From Phytophthora colocasiae (lineage: Eukaryota; Oomycota; Peronosporomycetes; Peronosporales; Peronosporaceae), in assembly GCA_018806915.1 (NCBI GenBank), contig JAGKQI010000072.1, forward strand, positions 1 to 64,000: 64,000 nucleotides of DNA. The letters are read 5' to 3'. Each line of letters begins with the position of its first letter. Within the stretch, counting starts at the first letter, position 1. Under the pieces are notes generated by a model. That model had not been told where the DNA came from and ran no database searches. It was given only the letters and a program-made list of their open reading frames with translations. The translations under genes and the position numbers were made by a program. Shown in pieces: positions 1 to 10,244 of this stretch.

Positions 1-1486
1 GTTTGTTCATCACGAGAAAGTCCAGCTCGTCTCGAGATAACGCCATCAACCACGGTGTTGGCGTCCTCCAGGTATGTACTTAAACGTCACCGGATATTTC
101 ACTGAGCTCGTCATACCCATCGTGCTATTCCGCCGCGAAATACTCTTCTGCGCGAATACACTCTCAAGTGATTTATGGTCAGTCTCGACGACAAACGGTT
201 TTATCCAGCAGGTAAACTCGCTAACGCCATACTCGAAGGCCGAACAAAATAGCAAGCTTAATTCTTCTCCCGGATCGAGTAATTCTTCTCTGCTCCTTTA
301 TATTTGCGGCATCTTGAAATGCCAAGCAGGTCGCTCCCTCTTTCTTCCTATCTGGTAAAGGACGCCTCCAAGCTCGCAAAGTCGCTTCGCGCAGTCCATC
401 CTGAGGAAAGAAAGGTTTATTGAAATCTGCTTTACAGCTAACACGGGAATGTGGCTTGAAATCCGTTGCTTCAGGCTCTCAAAGTGCGCTGGAATTTGCT
501 CTGGCTCCAATCCCAATTTCTTCTTAGACTTTGGAGTATCAGCTTCGCTTTCCGGGCTAACATCTCAAACAGTGGACCCGCATCATACTTAGCAAATCCG
601 TCGCATAAAGCGCTGGCATCGTATGTGGCTGTCCTCCAAGAAAGATTGCAGTTCACTCTTTGTCTTTGGTAGGGAGCCACGTTTGTAGGACTTTACTTTC
701 TTCGGGTCGATTCTTACTCCATCCCTACCGATATAATCACTAAGACACCTGGAATCTCCGGAGAACAGAACTTTTACACATTTACCAACTTCACGAAAAA
801 TTCATTTTTCTCCAAGCCGCTCCAGCACCTTATCCAACGCTTCGAGGTGAGAATCGAGATCCTCTTCGGCTCTAGTAGAACACATAAAATGTCATGTCAA
901 AGTACGAAAGACAGAAATCAAGCAGCCGTAGATCCTTAAGTAATTTGCGGCCATTCCCTATGCAGTTCGAAAGTCGGCCTGGCGCATTAGACTAACCCAT
1001 CGGTATCACTAAATATTCAAAGGAGCCATCCGCGGTTTGAAATGCAAGTGTGCTTTATATCCGAATCTTCCATCCGAAACTGATAATATCCACTCAGTAG
1101 ATCCATGCCAGCTATACTCAGTAAGCCTCCCCTGCATGCGCTCAAAAATACAATCCTTTCGCCCGGCATTGGCAACGTCCAAATCCCGAACTGTGTGGGT
1201 TATTCATCGCCCTATATAATTCATGTACAATTCATAGACTAACAGGTTTCTTGACGCAAAATGTAGGAGCCCCATGTGGAGAAGAAGACGGCCTGATCAA
1301 TCCAGCTTTCAACATTTCATCGACCCAAGCTCGAATTTCCTGCTCCTGGGCTGGTGATTGTCACCATTGTTGCCTGAAAATGGGTTCTTTCGTATCAACT
1401 TCCATCTTATGTACTCCATGGCTCCGAGGAGGTAATCGTTTTGGAAGTTTCTGCCTGAAAACTTCTTTATGGCGCTCTAACACGGA
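1..1486 (-). pseudogene. Degraded RT/RNase H part of gypsy B pol
   Basis: Read on the minus strand, short stretches match the element C polymerase: the RNase H block with VVETDHKSLESVFAQKS (about 100-205), the RT thumb and connection region, and the start of RT near 1480. No long frame is open because the sequence carries many insertions of 1-3 bases relative to element C. The YFDD catalytic box of element C is disrupted here near 880-900 by added bases. This is either decay or low-quality sequence at a contig end. It cannot encode an active enzyme as written. Confidence 0.75.
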
Positions 1487-2152
1487 TTATACAGGATGTC
1501 CTTTATAGTCCTCCACAGTTGTCAATGCTTTTGCCGTTTCCGTTTGCTCTTTCTCGATAACTGATCTCACAACAAACACGCACTCAATGTCTTGGGGATT
1601 TCGCATAAGTCTTTTGAACTGTTTGCGTGTTATGTATTTTGTTTCCCCACTCGTAACCGAGAAATATCCATGTTGGAAATATCTACTTCGTCCCCGGGTT
1701 GAATTTTCCCTCACTGCAACACGTTTCCCTCCGACTCGAGTCGCCGGCTGAGACGGGATCGTCGTTGTCTTCGGTTTTATTGTTTTCTTCTTACTTCCCT
1801 GCCGCTTCTTCGGACTGCTGTTTGGCTCAAATCCAGGACGAGGCTTGACAGTCTCGTTAATCCAATCAATGTCTGGGTTGGTAGCCTTGAGCCACGGCAT
1901 ACCAAGAAGTAAATCCTGTTCTTCAGGCACTGGAAGTACCAAAAAGTCATCCACGTACGTCGGAAAAGAATCAATGTACAAGTTCATCCGCAAAGTCCTC
2001 TTCCTAATCTTCATCTCTTGTTTGTTTGCTAAAGTAATCGGAATATCTACTCCATGGTCTTCAATTTTATTTTCCAATCCTGCTCGCTGACAGAAAGCAG
2101 GACTCACAGCATTAATCGTAGCACCACTATCGATAAAATTCGAGTTTGTCAC
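1487..2152 (-). CDS. Gypsy B protease and pol linker (partial ORF)
   Basis: Retroviral-type aspartic protease, which processes the Gag-Pol polyprotein. The catalytic motif IDSGATINAV sits near residue 7, and the flap-end motif LLLGMPWLKA appears about 80 residues later, spacing typical of Ty3/gypsy proteases. A basic linker rich in K and R follows and leads towards RT. The frame is open for 221 codons and then breaks at the junction with the degraded RT. The start is internal to a larger pol polyprotein, so the first Met (2152) is only the first one visible. Element C has the same protein split by a frameshift, so this copy preserves the region better. Confidence 0.8.
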   Translation of the reverse strand: MTNSNFIDSGATINAVSPAFCQRAGLENKIEDHGVDIPITLANKQEMKIRKRTLRMNLYIDSFPTYVDDFLVLPVPEEQDLLLGMPWLKATNPDIDWINETVKPRPGFEPNSSPKKRQGSKKKTIKPKTTTIPSQPATRVGGKRVAVRENSTRGRSRYFQHGYFSVTSGETKYITRKQFKRLMRNPQDIECVFVVRSVIEKEQTETAKALTTVEDYKGHPV

Positions 2153-2481
2153 GAATAAATCATCTCGGGTGCATTACACGGTACTGTTAGTATGCAATAA
2201 GCAGTAATAATCACGTTCCAAGCCGCTAGAATTATTTGGAGTCTTTAGAGAAGTAATAGTGTCGAAAAAATCCACTTTCTCCACTTTCTCCACTTGATTC
2301 TGCACTGCCACGAACATCGTCAATTCGTTTTTATTGTTTTCACTTTGGAGATGTACATTGTGAATGTCATCACAGACTTCAGTCGATTTTATCTGATCGC
2401 CGAAATTGTCGGACCTTTCCTGAGTCTTTAGACGACTGAGCTTCCGAGTATGCCCACTTAATCGCTCAACATCGAGCGGGC

Positions 2482-3787
2482 TTACTCGTTTAACTGCTCT
2501 TCTTCACTTTGGGACTGATTCTCCGCCACTACTAGTCGTTCCAGCATCGCGAATATTTTCTTGTTCAGGTTGCTGGTTGTGGGGCGCTTTTCCGGGTGTT
2601 TGAACCAGCAATCTTCAACTCGATGTGGTCCACGGCCGCAATGACTGCAATTCTTCTTTGTCTTAGCCGAATTAAATCCACCACGGCCTCCAAATCCGGA
2701 TTTACGAGCTGCAGGTGCGGTTGGATTTGATTGTCGATTCGGCATCGAATTGTTTCCTCCATTTCTGCCTTTGAACTTGTTTTCCGTCGGTTTATTTCCT
2801 GCTGTCTTTTCTTTAAGTTCCCACTCAAGAAACCCTTCTTGAATTGCCGAGTTCAAATCTACCGGCTTCTTCCTCAGTATTTCTCGTTTCATGTTCACGT
2901 CCGATAATCCGTTGAGAAACACATTCATTGCCGTGAGAGAATCTACCTGAACGATGCGGTTAAGCTCTCGAAATTTGCCTACATACCCGGTATATCCACC
3001 AGTCTGTTTGATAGTCAGCAAACGATTCCGACTTTTTTCCATAAAGTTGGGCTCCATAAATTCCATTGCCATATTCAACTTCATCGCACTCCACAGCTTA
3101 CTCGATGAATCATCAGTCATGTATCTCTGATACCAGACCAGAGCATTCTTTTGCACACACTGATTTAGTTCGAATGTCAGCAAGTCATCATGTTGTAGTA
3201 AATCGTATCCTTTCTGCCGGAAATACGATTCGAATTGGAAGATGAAGCTGTTTAGTTTCACTCCATCGATTTCTCCGAGGAAAATCGGTGGTTTCACATC
3301 CATTTTCCGCAAGTTTAATCCTCTTTGTCCCTCGAAGATGCCACCAGCTCGGTCACCTGCAGCGACTTGAAGGTCATTCATAGCCGGGATAGCTCCCACT
3401 TGAGCTGTAGCTGCGGATATGACGGGTTGTCGTTGTGCCTGGGCATCACGAAGGTTCTGTTGCGTGGCACGAGCCAAACGCTGCGCTTCTTGTGCCATTT
3501 GCTGCACTTGAGTAAGACCTTGGGTCAAATTTGTCATTCCTTGTACCAAATTAACCACTGTGTCGTTCAAAGCGGCGATTTCGTCTCGAAGTTCGCGACT
3601 CATGTTGTTTATTGTTGTGTTGATGTTAGTGCTAAAAGCCCTAAGATCATCATGGGTATCGTCCAGCCTTGTCTCAAGGCGATCGATCCTTTCATCCTCG
3701 GCATTGTGGAGATTTCCATCCAACTGTTGCCTCACCGGAGCTGTGTCGCTTCTTTACATCCTTCTCACGGTGTTTCTTTCTTGCATC
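2482..3787 (-). CDS. Gypsy B Gag
   Basis: Structural capsid and nucleocapsid protein. The open frame covers 3735-2482. It has a predicted coiled-coil N-terminus (repeated L, I and R heptads), a Ty3-type capsid region with VWYQRYMTDD and FMEPNFMEKSR, and one CCHC zinc knuckle, CSHCGRGPHRVEDC (C-x2-C-x4-H-x4-C), near the end. The first codon of that frame is GTG. The likely ATG lies upstream at 3787 in the same frame, but codon 11 is TAA where element C has TTA. Either this copy carries a nonsense mutation or translation starts at a later Met. The stop is at 2482. Confidence 0.85.
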
Positions 3788-3804
3788 GTTACCAAGTTCT
3801 ACTA

Positions 3805-4153
3805 TGTCGCAATCTTCTCGCTCACTTGTGAGCTAGAAGATAGTTTGGTAGCACTTGTACAGAGAAAGTCTTAATTCAGTTTTGTAGTGCCCGAGATTTC
3901 CTCTCGAGGTCACCTGGGTTGAAGCCCACGTCTGCTTGGCCAGAGCAGTAGTCGACTTTATTCTTTAGATTCCAGAATGAGCGTGCTCGCTCATTCTCTA
4001 GCACTAGCCGCTATTTTCCGTTAACATGCATTCCTAACATTCACTCTTGTTTCTTGCTGTTGTTCGAGCCTTGTTCACATGCTACATGCAGTGTAGTTTC
4101 TCGCAACACTTTGACTTCCTTAGCTCACGAGGTTCTTGAATAATCTCGTGACA
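3805..4153 (-). repeat. LTR of gypsy B (349 bp)
   Basis: Minus-strand LTR starting TGTCACGAG at 4153 and ending TTGCGACA at 3805. It matches the 343-bp LTRs of element C almost base for base from about base 130 onward, but differs at roughly ten positions and by 6 bp within the first 60-130 bases (the U3 part). It contains the same 10-bp-arm hairpin as element C. Confidence 0.9.
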
Positions 4154-4190
4154 TGCCGTCCGCTAAGAGAAAGCCTCCGTAGATTTTGTC

Positions 4191-4933
4191 TGAGGTCTAT
4201 CCTGAGCGAATCTACTGGGGTGTATACCACTCCAGCAGCCAAATCTCGGGAAAATATCGTCGCTAAATCTCGTATAGAAATGACAACACTTAGACTTACT
4301 GGCACGTGCTGGTTCTGCCAGATACTCACTGACGTTGTGCTGTTAGGTGCAATAATGAGTTGCATCATCATCCCTATGTTTGTTCCAATCCCGTTGCTTT
4401 TGTCATATTCTATGATCACGTTTGCACCACCGCCATCGAACTTGCATTTCCACGTCATACGTGAATCAATAGAAAAATTTTCCTTGTCTATTTCTTCCCC
4501 ATCCATTGCCTCCAATGTCTGTATAGCTTGTTGAAATTGTAATGAGGGGGTTGAACGCTTCAGTAATCTACTCCAAGCGGCTTGTTGAGCTGTAGGAGAT
4601 CCATGGACCTGTAAATTCCACTGTGGATACCAACCACGTTCGCTTTGGTCCATTGACTGCGTAATGTGTGGAAATTGCTCTGTAAACACCTTGTTGTTGA
4701 CGAGTCGTAAATAATTCAATAGTTTCTCGAATCTGGCTCAGCTGACTCGTATTCTGTGGGTTCTCTTCGTTCAAGTGAAGCGACAGGGTGAATTGGTGGT
4801 GTGGATAATATATATACAATGGCCACTGGAGAGACATCTGCATTCCGCCCGTAATATATGGTGGTGTTCCTTGGGTAATACTAGCAGATAAAGCATCGAA
4901 CCATGGCTCTAGGAACGTCAAATTGGCCGTCAT
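4191..4933 (-). pseudogene. DWTF-family gene copy P1, interrupted by gypsy B
   Basis: N-terminal part of an uncharacterised multicopy protein, read from ATG 4933 on the minus strand. It begins MTANLTFLEPWFDAL, equivalent to MATDWTFLEPW in other copies. A frameshift near 4720 moves the frame to 4719-4193, which carries the conserved QFQQAIQTLEAM and RDLAAGVVYTPVDSLRI blocks. Coding similarity stops abruptly at about 4191, where gypsy B sequence begins. The C-terminal half is not in the window. Function is unknown. The 5' end directly abuts the truncated LINE at 4934. Confidence 0.75.
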
Positions 4934-5695
4934 GACGGAGGAAAGTTAGCCCAAGATTTCTGTCGTGGGTACGGCTGATGTACAAAGAATCGAAGTGCTC
5001 GCTGATGATTAATGGCTGTGCACAAGCTGCACTGACGCCTACCCGAGGCGTTGAGCAGGGAGACCCATTGTCTCCATATCTTTTTGCACTCTCGTTAGAA
5101 CTCCTTGGAAACCTGTTGAGATCACACAGGAGTCTGGGAATTCCGATAGATCCCTCACTGACCATTCCGGTAGCGTTTTTTGCGGATGACACAGTTTTGT
5201 TTTCGAAGGGAAAGTCGCAGCTAGAAGACAATTGCAGCTAGTGAACTGCTACTGTGAAGGATCGGGTGCTCAGCTGAACCATTCTAAAAGCGTGATAATG
5301 AGCTTGAATAACAGGTGATCGGCCCCAAAACTACCTCCTCTTCGCTCGCGACCCAACTGGATAAAAAGCTGCTTACACAACTTCAATTATGGCAAGGACG
5401 AGCTCGAACGTTACTTGGACGTCGACAAGTTGTACAGGACTTAATACTTTCGCTACTATGGTATTTCACAGCAAATGTGACAATCCCGCCTCGCTTTCTT
5501 GTTCGGTGGCAAGGAATTGTGAACCGTTACGTGCTGTACAATCGAGTGAGTGCGGGGAAAACTGGAGTCAGTATCGTCCAGAAAGGCCTTGCAGTGCGAC
5601 CAAAGGAAGCCGATGGGATAGGAGTGCCAGACGTGAAAATGATTATCCAGCGTCAACATTTCCAAGTTTTACAAAATTTTGTAAGCGCACAGCCT
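4934..5695 (+). mobile_element. L1-like LINE, 5'-truncated, left half
   Basis: Part of a non-LTR retrotransposon ORF2. The plus frame around 4950-5240 encodes reverse transcriptase with the motifs VEQGDPLSPYLF and FADDTVLFS (the FADD catalytic box). After a frameshift, 5315-5695 gives the thumb and connection region with WQGRARTLLGRRQVVQ. The LINE is cut at 5695 by gypsy A and resumes at 27564. No 5' UTR, ORF1 or endonuclease is present: the left end abuts the DWTF copy P1, as expected for a 5'-truncated insertion. Confidence 0.85.
5692..5695. repeat. Target-site duplication of gypsy A, left (GCCT)
   Basis: GCCT immediately precedes the LTR start at 5696 and is repeated after the 3' LTR at 27564-27567. 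Joining LINE sequence across the duplication keeps the frame (SAQP then EEDDNVWYRP). Confidence 0.85.
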
Positions 5696-6227
5696 TGTGG
5701 ACGATTAGGAATTTACGCCCCTAAAAAGCAACTTTTCAAGAGACAGCACTACAAGACGGAGATTATCGACCTCACAGATGACGGCGACGGCTAAGGAAGT
5801 TAACTTGCAGTCAATTGGGGACGACAGCAGGTTGGACGGTGACTACAAGGCTACGGAGACCGGAAGATACTGACGACGTTGGAAGTTCAAGGCCAATGGC
5901 TACGATGGAAGATCGCAGCAGGAGGAACGACTCAGCGGTGGACTAGCAGCACACAAGTGGAGTACTGGGACGGGCGACGTGAGTACGAGGAGGGGAACGG
6001 TGGAGAAGACGCGTAAGGAGTCGCCGAAGGAAGATCCTGGCGGTGGCAGCCGGCATACTTAGGTTAGGAGTAGTATAGTGGGCGGCGGTAGTTAGGAGAG
6101 CTCTTTGGCGTGCGGACTGGCCGTCGAACCTCTCAGTTACGATTTCGCACGGTTGTGAGGAGTTAAGTAACTAAGACTTACGCGTGGAGTACTGCGGCAA
6201 CTGGCCGGCTTCACCCAACAGCATTTT
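5696..6227 (+). repeat. Gypsy A 5' LTR, first part
   Basis: Starts TGTGGACGATTAGG and matches 26597-27128 of the 3' LTR nearly exactly (one base lost and one gained near 5870-5880). It ends with GCATTTT, where the Ngaro element is inserted, and continues at 12449. Confidence 0.95.
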
Positions 6228-6321
6228 CAGTCCTTGTCGCTTTTCGATGTGGGGGCGTGCCGTAACTGGCACAATGAAGAAGTTTACATTGTAGCCCCAC
6301 CACGACCAGGGTGTGGCGTGG
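6228..6321 (-). repeat. Split direct repeat B2 of Ngaro-1
   Basis: A 94-bp block, starting CAGTCCTTGTCGC on the plus strand, identical to 6472-6565. Confidence 0.92.
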
Positions 6322-6325
6322 CGGG

Positions 6326-6471
6326 TTAAACACGAGTGAGAAAATCTGAAACTAACGCTACAGCAGCTTCTACAGACTCGGGAGACCTCTCGTGAAGGCT
6401 CCAGCGTTGGTTTCATCTACGCTCCTTGACTCAAAAGCTATTTTCACATTCCACCGTGAAAATCCCCATTT
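6326..6471 (-). repeat. Split direct repeat A2 of Ngaro-1
   Basis: A 146-bp block starting TTAAACACGAG and ending CCCCATTT on the plus strand. It is repeated at 12303-12448 with one substitution seen (CTACGC here, CTCCGC there). Confidence 0.92.
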
Positions 6472-6565
6472 CAGTCCTTGTCGCTTTTCGATGTGGGGGC
6501 GTGCCGTAACTGGCACAATGAAGAAGTTTACATTGTAGCCCCACCACGACCAGGGTGTGGCGTGG
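6472..6565 (-). repeat. Split direct repeat B1 of Ngaro-1
   Basis: Second copy of the 94-bp block at 6228-6321. It lies directly downstream of the recombinase gene. Confidence 0.92.
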
Positions 6566-7616
6566 GGGATGCCCATTGCCTTGGCTGCATAGTATACTTC
6601 GGAATCATTGCTGGTGCCATCCTGGTAGTCAATTCACCACTAATGCGTGTGTAACGCTCCACTGCATCGGATCGCCATCGCCCAAACAGCTTTACTGCTA
6701 AACTATCGAATCCAGCGTTGAAAAGTGCGCTGACGCACCGCCGCTCCGAAGAGAGTGCGAACTGTAATTTGCCGGATCGTGACCTGCCAATTTAGCCGCC
6801 TGCTTAATCGCATTGACCAAGTCTCGAACTTGCAGATTGCAGCTTGCATCGACCTTGCACAGTAAGGTATTAGGCCCGGACCCGAGAGACTTGTGGTGGC
6901 TTGTCAGGAACCAAGCTGCTAACACAGGGCAGCACCAGCTACAGCCGGACCTCGCCATTGTTCGACTAGCTCCAACACCAAATTGGTCTGACTTACTTCC
7001 ACGGAATTGTATCACGACCGCGGCAACATTCTGAAGTAGCACAGCGTGGCGTCCACTAGGATCGATAAATTTCACATCTGATCTGCGGATCGCGTACTTT
7101 TGCACGGTTGAACCCTGTGCTAAGTATTCAGATCTCCTTAGGAAGAAAGAAGAAACCCAGTACCGTAGCCCCCAGATGACTCGGTGTTGGTTATCTTCGA
7201 AGTTGAGATAGTTGTGTGAGTGATTTGAGAATTTCCGGCGTAATTGGGGACTTTGGATTGCTTGGTGAGCCGGAACGCTGCATTCCGGTGATTGCAAGCT
7301 GGTGTCCTGGTAAAAGACCGACTCCGTAACCGAGCAATCGCCGATGATGCCACGAGATATGGCTAATTTTCGAGAGCACGGTTGAGGCAGAATTTCCGCT
7401 TCTAGTGTTTCCCCACCCGTATCGCCAGCAGTAGGTAGCAAAGAGAGCAAGTTGGTAGGAATGTCTTTTCGGCTCTTCCGGCAACCACGTAGAAAATCGC
7501 AACCATTCGCACCACTTCGACCACTGTGCCCACGTGCTCGCGTATTGTTTGGACGACGAAGTGGCCAGTGAATTGGACTGAAGTGACTCGAAAAGTTGGT
7601 GTAGAGTTTTCTGCAA
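6566..7616 (-). pseudogene. Tyrosine recombinase of Ngaro-1
   Basis: Integrase of the phage lambda type, which inserts a circular cDNA by strand exchange. The catalytic parts are visible: the first Arg in FFLRRSEYL (about 7140), the box HSLRSGGASA (about 6735-6700), then after a frameshift the block KLFGRWRSDAVERYT carrying the conserved GRW and the nucleophile Tyr in RYT. The N-terminal SAM-like domain begins near 7616 with SSSKQYASTWAQWSKW. At least two frameshifts (near 7350 and 6700) break it. It ends close to repeat B1. Confidence 0.82.
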
Positions 7617-7629
7617 GCCGACACGGCAC

Positions 7630-9560
7630 TTGTGTCTGTGTCCAACATGTAGAAAAGTTAGTCCACCGTGTTAATTCTGGTTCAGTCCATGCTCGTGAAG
7701 CTGCGTCCGCCATCCGATTAGTTAGTCCCGGTAGATGCTCCGCCGACACGCGTAAGTTGAAGTACGCTTCGGCCAGACCAATAGCTCGATTAATCTCCTG
7801 ACTGAAGGTATTGCGTGAGTGTAGTCTATTGCACCACGATGCAGCAGACACGTTATCCGTCCAGCATCTTACGTGGATGGCCCTACCAAAAGCTTGCCGA
7901 TGCCATTTTCCACCCCATGTCCAGAGAGCAACAGCCATACTCAAGTGTTCACGAACATTTATCGAAAATTCAGCACCATCCGAGCAAACCTGGTCAAAGA
8001 GTTCTGCTTCTTCTGCGTCAAATTTAATTTGAAGAAATGAGTCACACGCTGGATCCAGCACAGCTAGCCCTAAGTTAGATGCGTCCATGTACAACTCGAC
8101 TTGTGGAGATGGAAGGTCCCCAAACATGGAGAGAGGTAATTCCGCAAGACAACCATGGTTCAAAATTTGCTGGAACCAAATGAGATCTCTCTTGGCTCCA
8201 TCTGATAGCTCCACTCTACCAAACCTTGGTGCCGCCGTACATTGAGACTGTAGCCTCTGGTAAAATGGCTTAGCCGTACGCAAACAATTCGACACATGCC
8301 GAAGTGACCCCAACAGCTTATAAAGCTCAGATTTTGTGGCTGTGCCCTGTTTTTGCCATTGTGACAACGCGCTCTCGAGCCTTGTTGATCTTATCCTGTG
8401 GTATTGAAACTGTCCTTCGAACAGTGTTCCAGCTCAATCCCAACGCCACTAACTCCGAACACCAGGGTGAAAATTTTGCCTCATTGATAGACCGAGGTCC
8501 AAGTACGGGCCAACATAGCATGTCGAAGTGTGGATTCTGCTAGTTCTAATCTGTTGTCCACATCTGGCTCGACCAAAGATATGGTCGTCAACCCATTCGT
8601 AAGCGAAAAATGGTTCTTCATCGAGAGATTCGGACACTGAAGCTGGTGTGTTGTTCCCCAACAACCACGAAATTGCACGTCCAAACAAAGCGTAGCATGG
8701 TGGCGAGCCAGACCAGCCAAAATGGCGCTGCCATGTCAATGATGAGAATACCAAGTTCTGGTATGTATGCCGCCATCCGAAAAACTTGATTTGACCGAGT
8801 TCTTAAATGTCGGAAAGCACCCTTCACGTCACCTTTTAACACGCGAATACGGCCTACGTACCCAAGTTTCGCCAAGTTCTCGATACGACGAGCAATTATG
8901 ACTACCGAATCATATCGTACTTTCGGTACGGAATCGACAACGAAAGCATCATTTACAGAGCTTCCCTTGGGAAACGATAAGTCGTGAATGGTACGAACTT
9001 CGTCTTCCGGACTCGTGTCCTTCTTTTCTACTGCACCGAGAGAGGCTGCACACAACGTTTGGCCACTCATCGAGAAGATCAGAGCTGACGATCATATACT
9101 GACCCGAATCTTGTCCATCACGAAGGCTTTTCGTAAGGGCACGCAGATACCGTCGACATGAACCATGATTCTTCGGCGGCGGGCGCTTGGGACTGGACCA
9201 TCTCGCCATCCAACATCAATTCCAGTTTTTGCTATTTGCACCAGCAGATCTAGGTGCGGATATCCCTTGAGGACTAGCTGCAGACGCTCGGGATCAATGG
9301 CTTTGTTTGGTCGACTGTCCCGTAAACTCTCACCACGCCAAAATTCGGTGGCTTCCGCTACACTCATTTTGTTGGTTCGGATGATTTCGGTTAACGACTT
9401 GCACGCGAGTTCATCGATCGAGTAAGCTGCTGATGCGGATTTTACCAAGGCGCGTTTGAAACCTCGCTGTCGCTGTGAGGCTGATATCCGACATTCCTCG
9501 AGTAATAACTCTTCTTCAAGAGCTTGTTGGATCTTGTTTGCCGAATGTCGTGAGAGTCCG
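7630..9560 (-). pseudogene. Reverse transcriptase/RNase H of Ngaro-1
   Basis: Pol region of a DIRS-order element. From the 5' side: a conserved N-terminal block with WRGESLRDSRPNKAI and GYPHLDLLVQ (about 9350-9230), then RT with IHDLSFPKGSSVN, KGDVKGAFRHL and, after a frameshift near 8730, the catalytic WVDDH (about 8600), then GPRSINEAKF and RNase H with ELYMDASNLGL and VRCWTDNVSAASWCN (about 8090-7830). The WRG...PNKA and GPRSIN blocks recur in Ngaro-2, which supports the reading. Several frameshifts separate the segments. Confidence 0.8.
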
Positions 9561-9833
9561 ACAAATTTACCGCTGTCATAACGTGATGTACCTGATCTGC
9601 AACGACCCGCATGGCTCGCATCAGACGCCATATCCGGCATCGAACCCGGTTGGCGCTGATGGAGGAAGGCCCTAGTGTTGCACTTACATACATCCTTGAG
9701 TCCGACAAATTGACCGCTGTCATAACGTGTTGTACCTGGATCTGCAACGACCCGCATGGCTCGCATCAGCCATATCCGGCATCGAACCCGGTAGGTGCTG
9801 ATGGAGGAAGGCCCTAGTGTTGCACTTACGTAC
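9555..9833. repeat. Imperfect tandem duplication inside Ngaro-1
   Basis: Two direct copies of about 140 bp (9555-9692 and 9698-9833). Each starts GAGTCCGACAAATT (GAGAGTCCGAC in the first) and ends GTGTTGCACTTAC. They lie between the gag and pol coding regions. The copies differ by small indels and substitutions. Confidence 0.85.
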
Positions 9834-10244
9834 CTCGTAGTTACATTTGTCGAGAACGACACTGGGACGCTCGCAGTCCGCATGGCCCGTAGTTTGAACA
9901 TTATCTGTCGTCGAGGTTTCGACGACAGAATCATTCAACATGGGGGAGACCCTTAGAACGTCCGTTTTCGATGTTAAGAACTTTCCCAGTTGATTTAAGG
10001 TAGAAGAACGGCGAGAAACACGATCAGTGGTTGAATTTCCAAGCACCTTCGCGGTTGGTACGTGTGACTTCGTCCATGTCGTACTAAAACGGATGTCTGG
10101 TCCTTGGTGGTCGACGACTCGACCCGAATTGATGCGGACACAATCTTCATTGTTGCTAGGAATGGTATGATGCTTACATTCTTGATCATGTCTCGCGGTT
10201 GTTTGTTTTGCAGGTAAACACGCGCCCGATTCACCTGTAAGTAG

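Larger units (their letters stand above)
1..4187 (-). mobile_element. Ty3/gypsy element B, partial, runs off the left edge
   Basis: On the minus strand the order is LTR (4153-3805), gag (3787-2482), protease (2152-1487), then degraded reverse transcriptase and RNase H down to base 1. The gag and protease proteins are nearly identical to those of the complete element C at 37307-43268, so this is the same family in opposite orientation. The distal part of pol and the other LTR lie outside the window. About 34 bases of pol tail (4154-4187) precede the LTR, which a normal insertion would not have. The element abuts a broken DWTF-family gene at about 4190. Confidence 0.9.

Noticed and set aside
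3325..3874. Plus-strand frames of 104-168 codons opposite gypsy B gag
   Set aside because: They are antisense shadows; the same shadow appears on the minus strand of gypsy C gag at 37698-38129.
6171..6576. Overlapping minus frames sharing peptides at both ends of Ngaro-1
   Set aside because: They are translations of the terminal direct repeats, not proteins.
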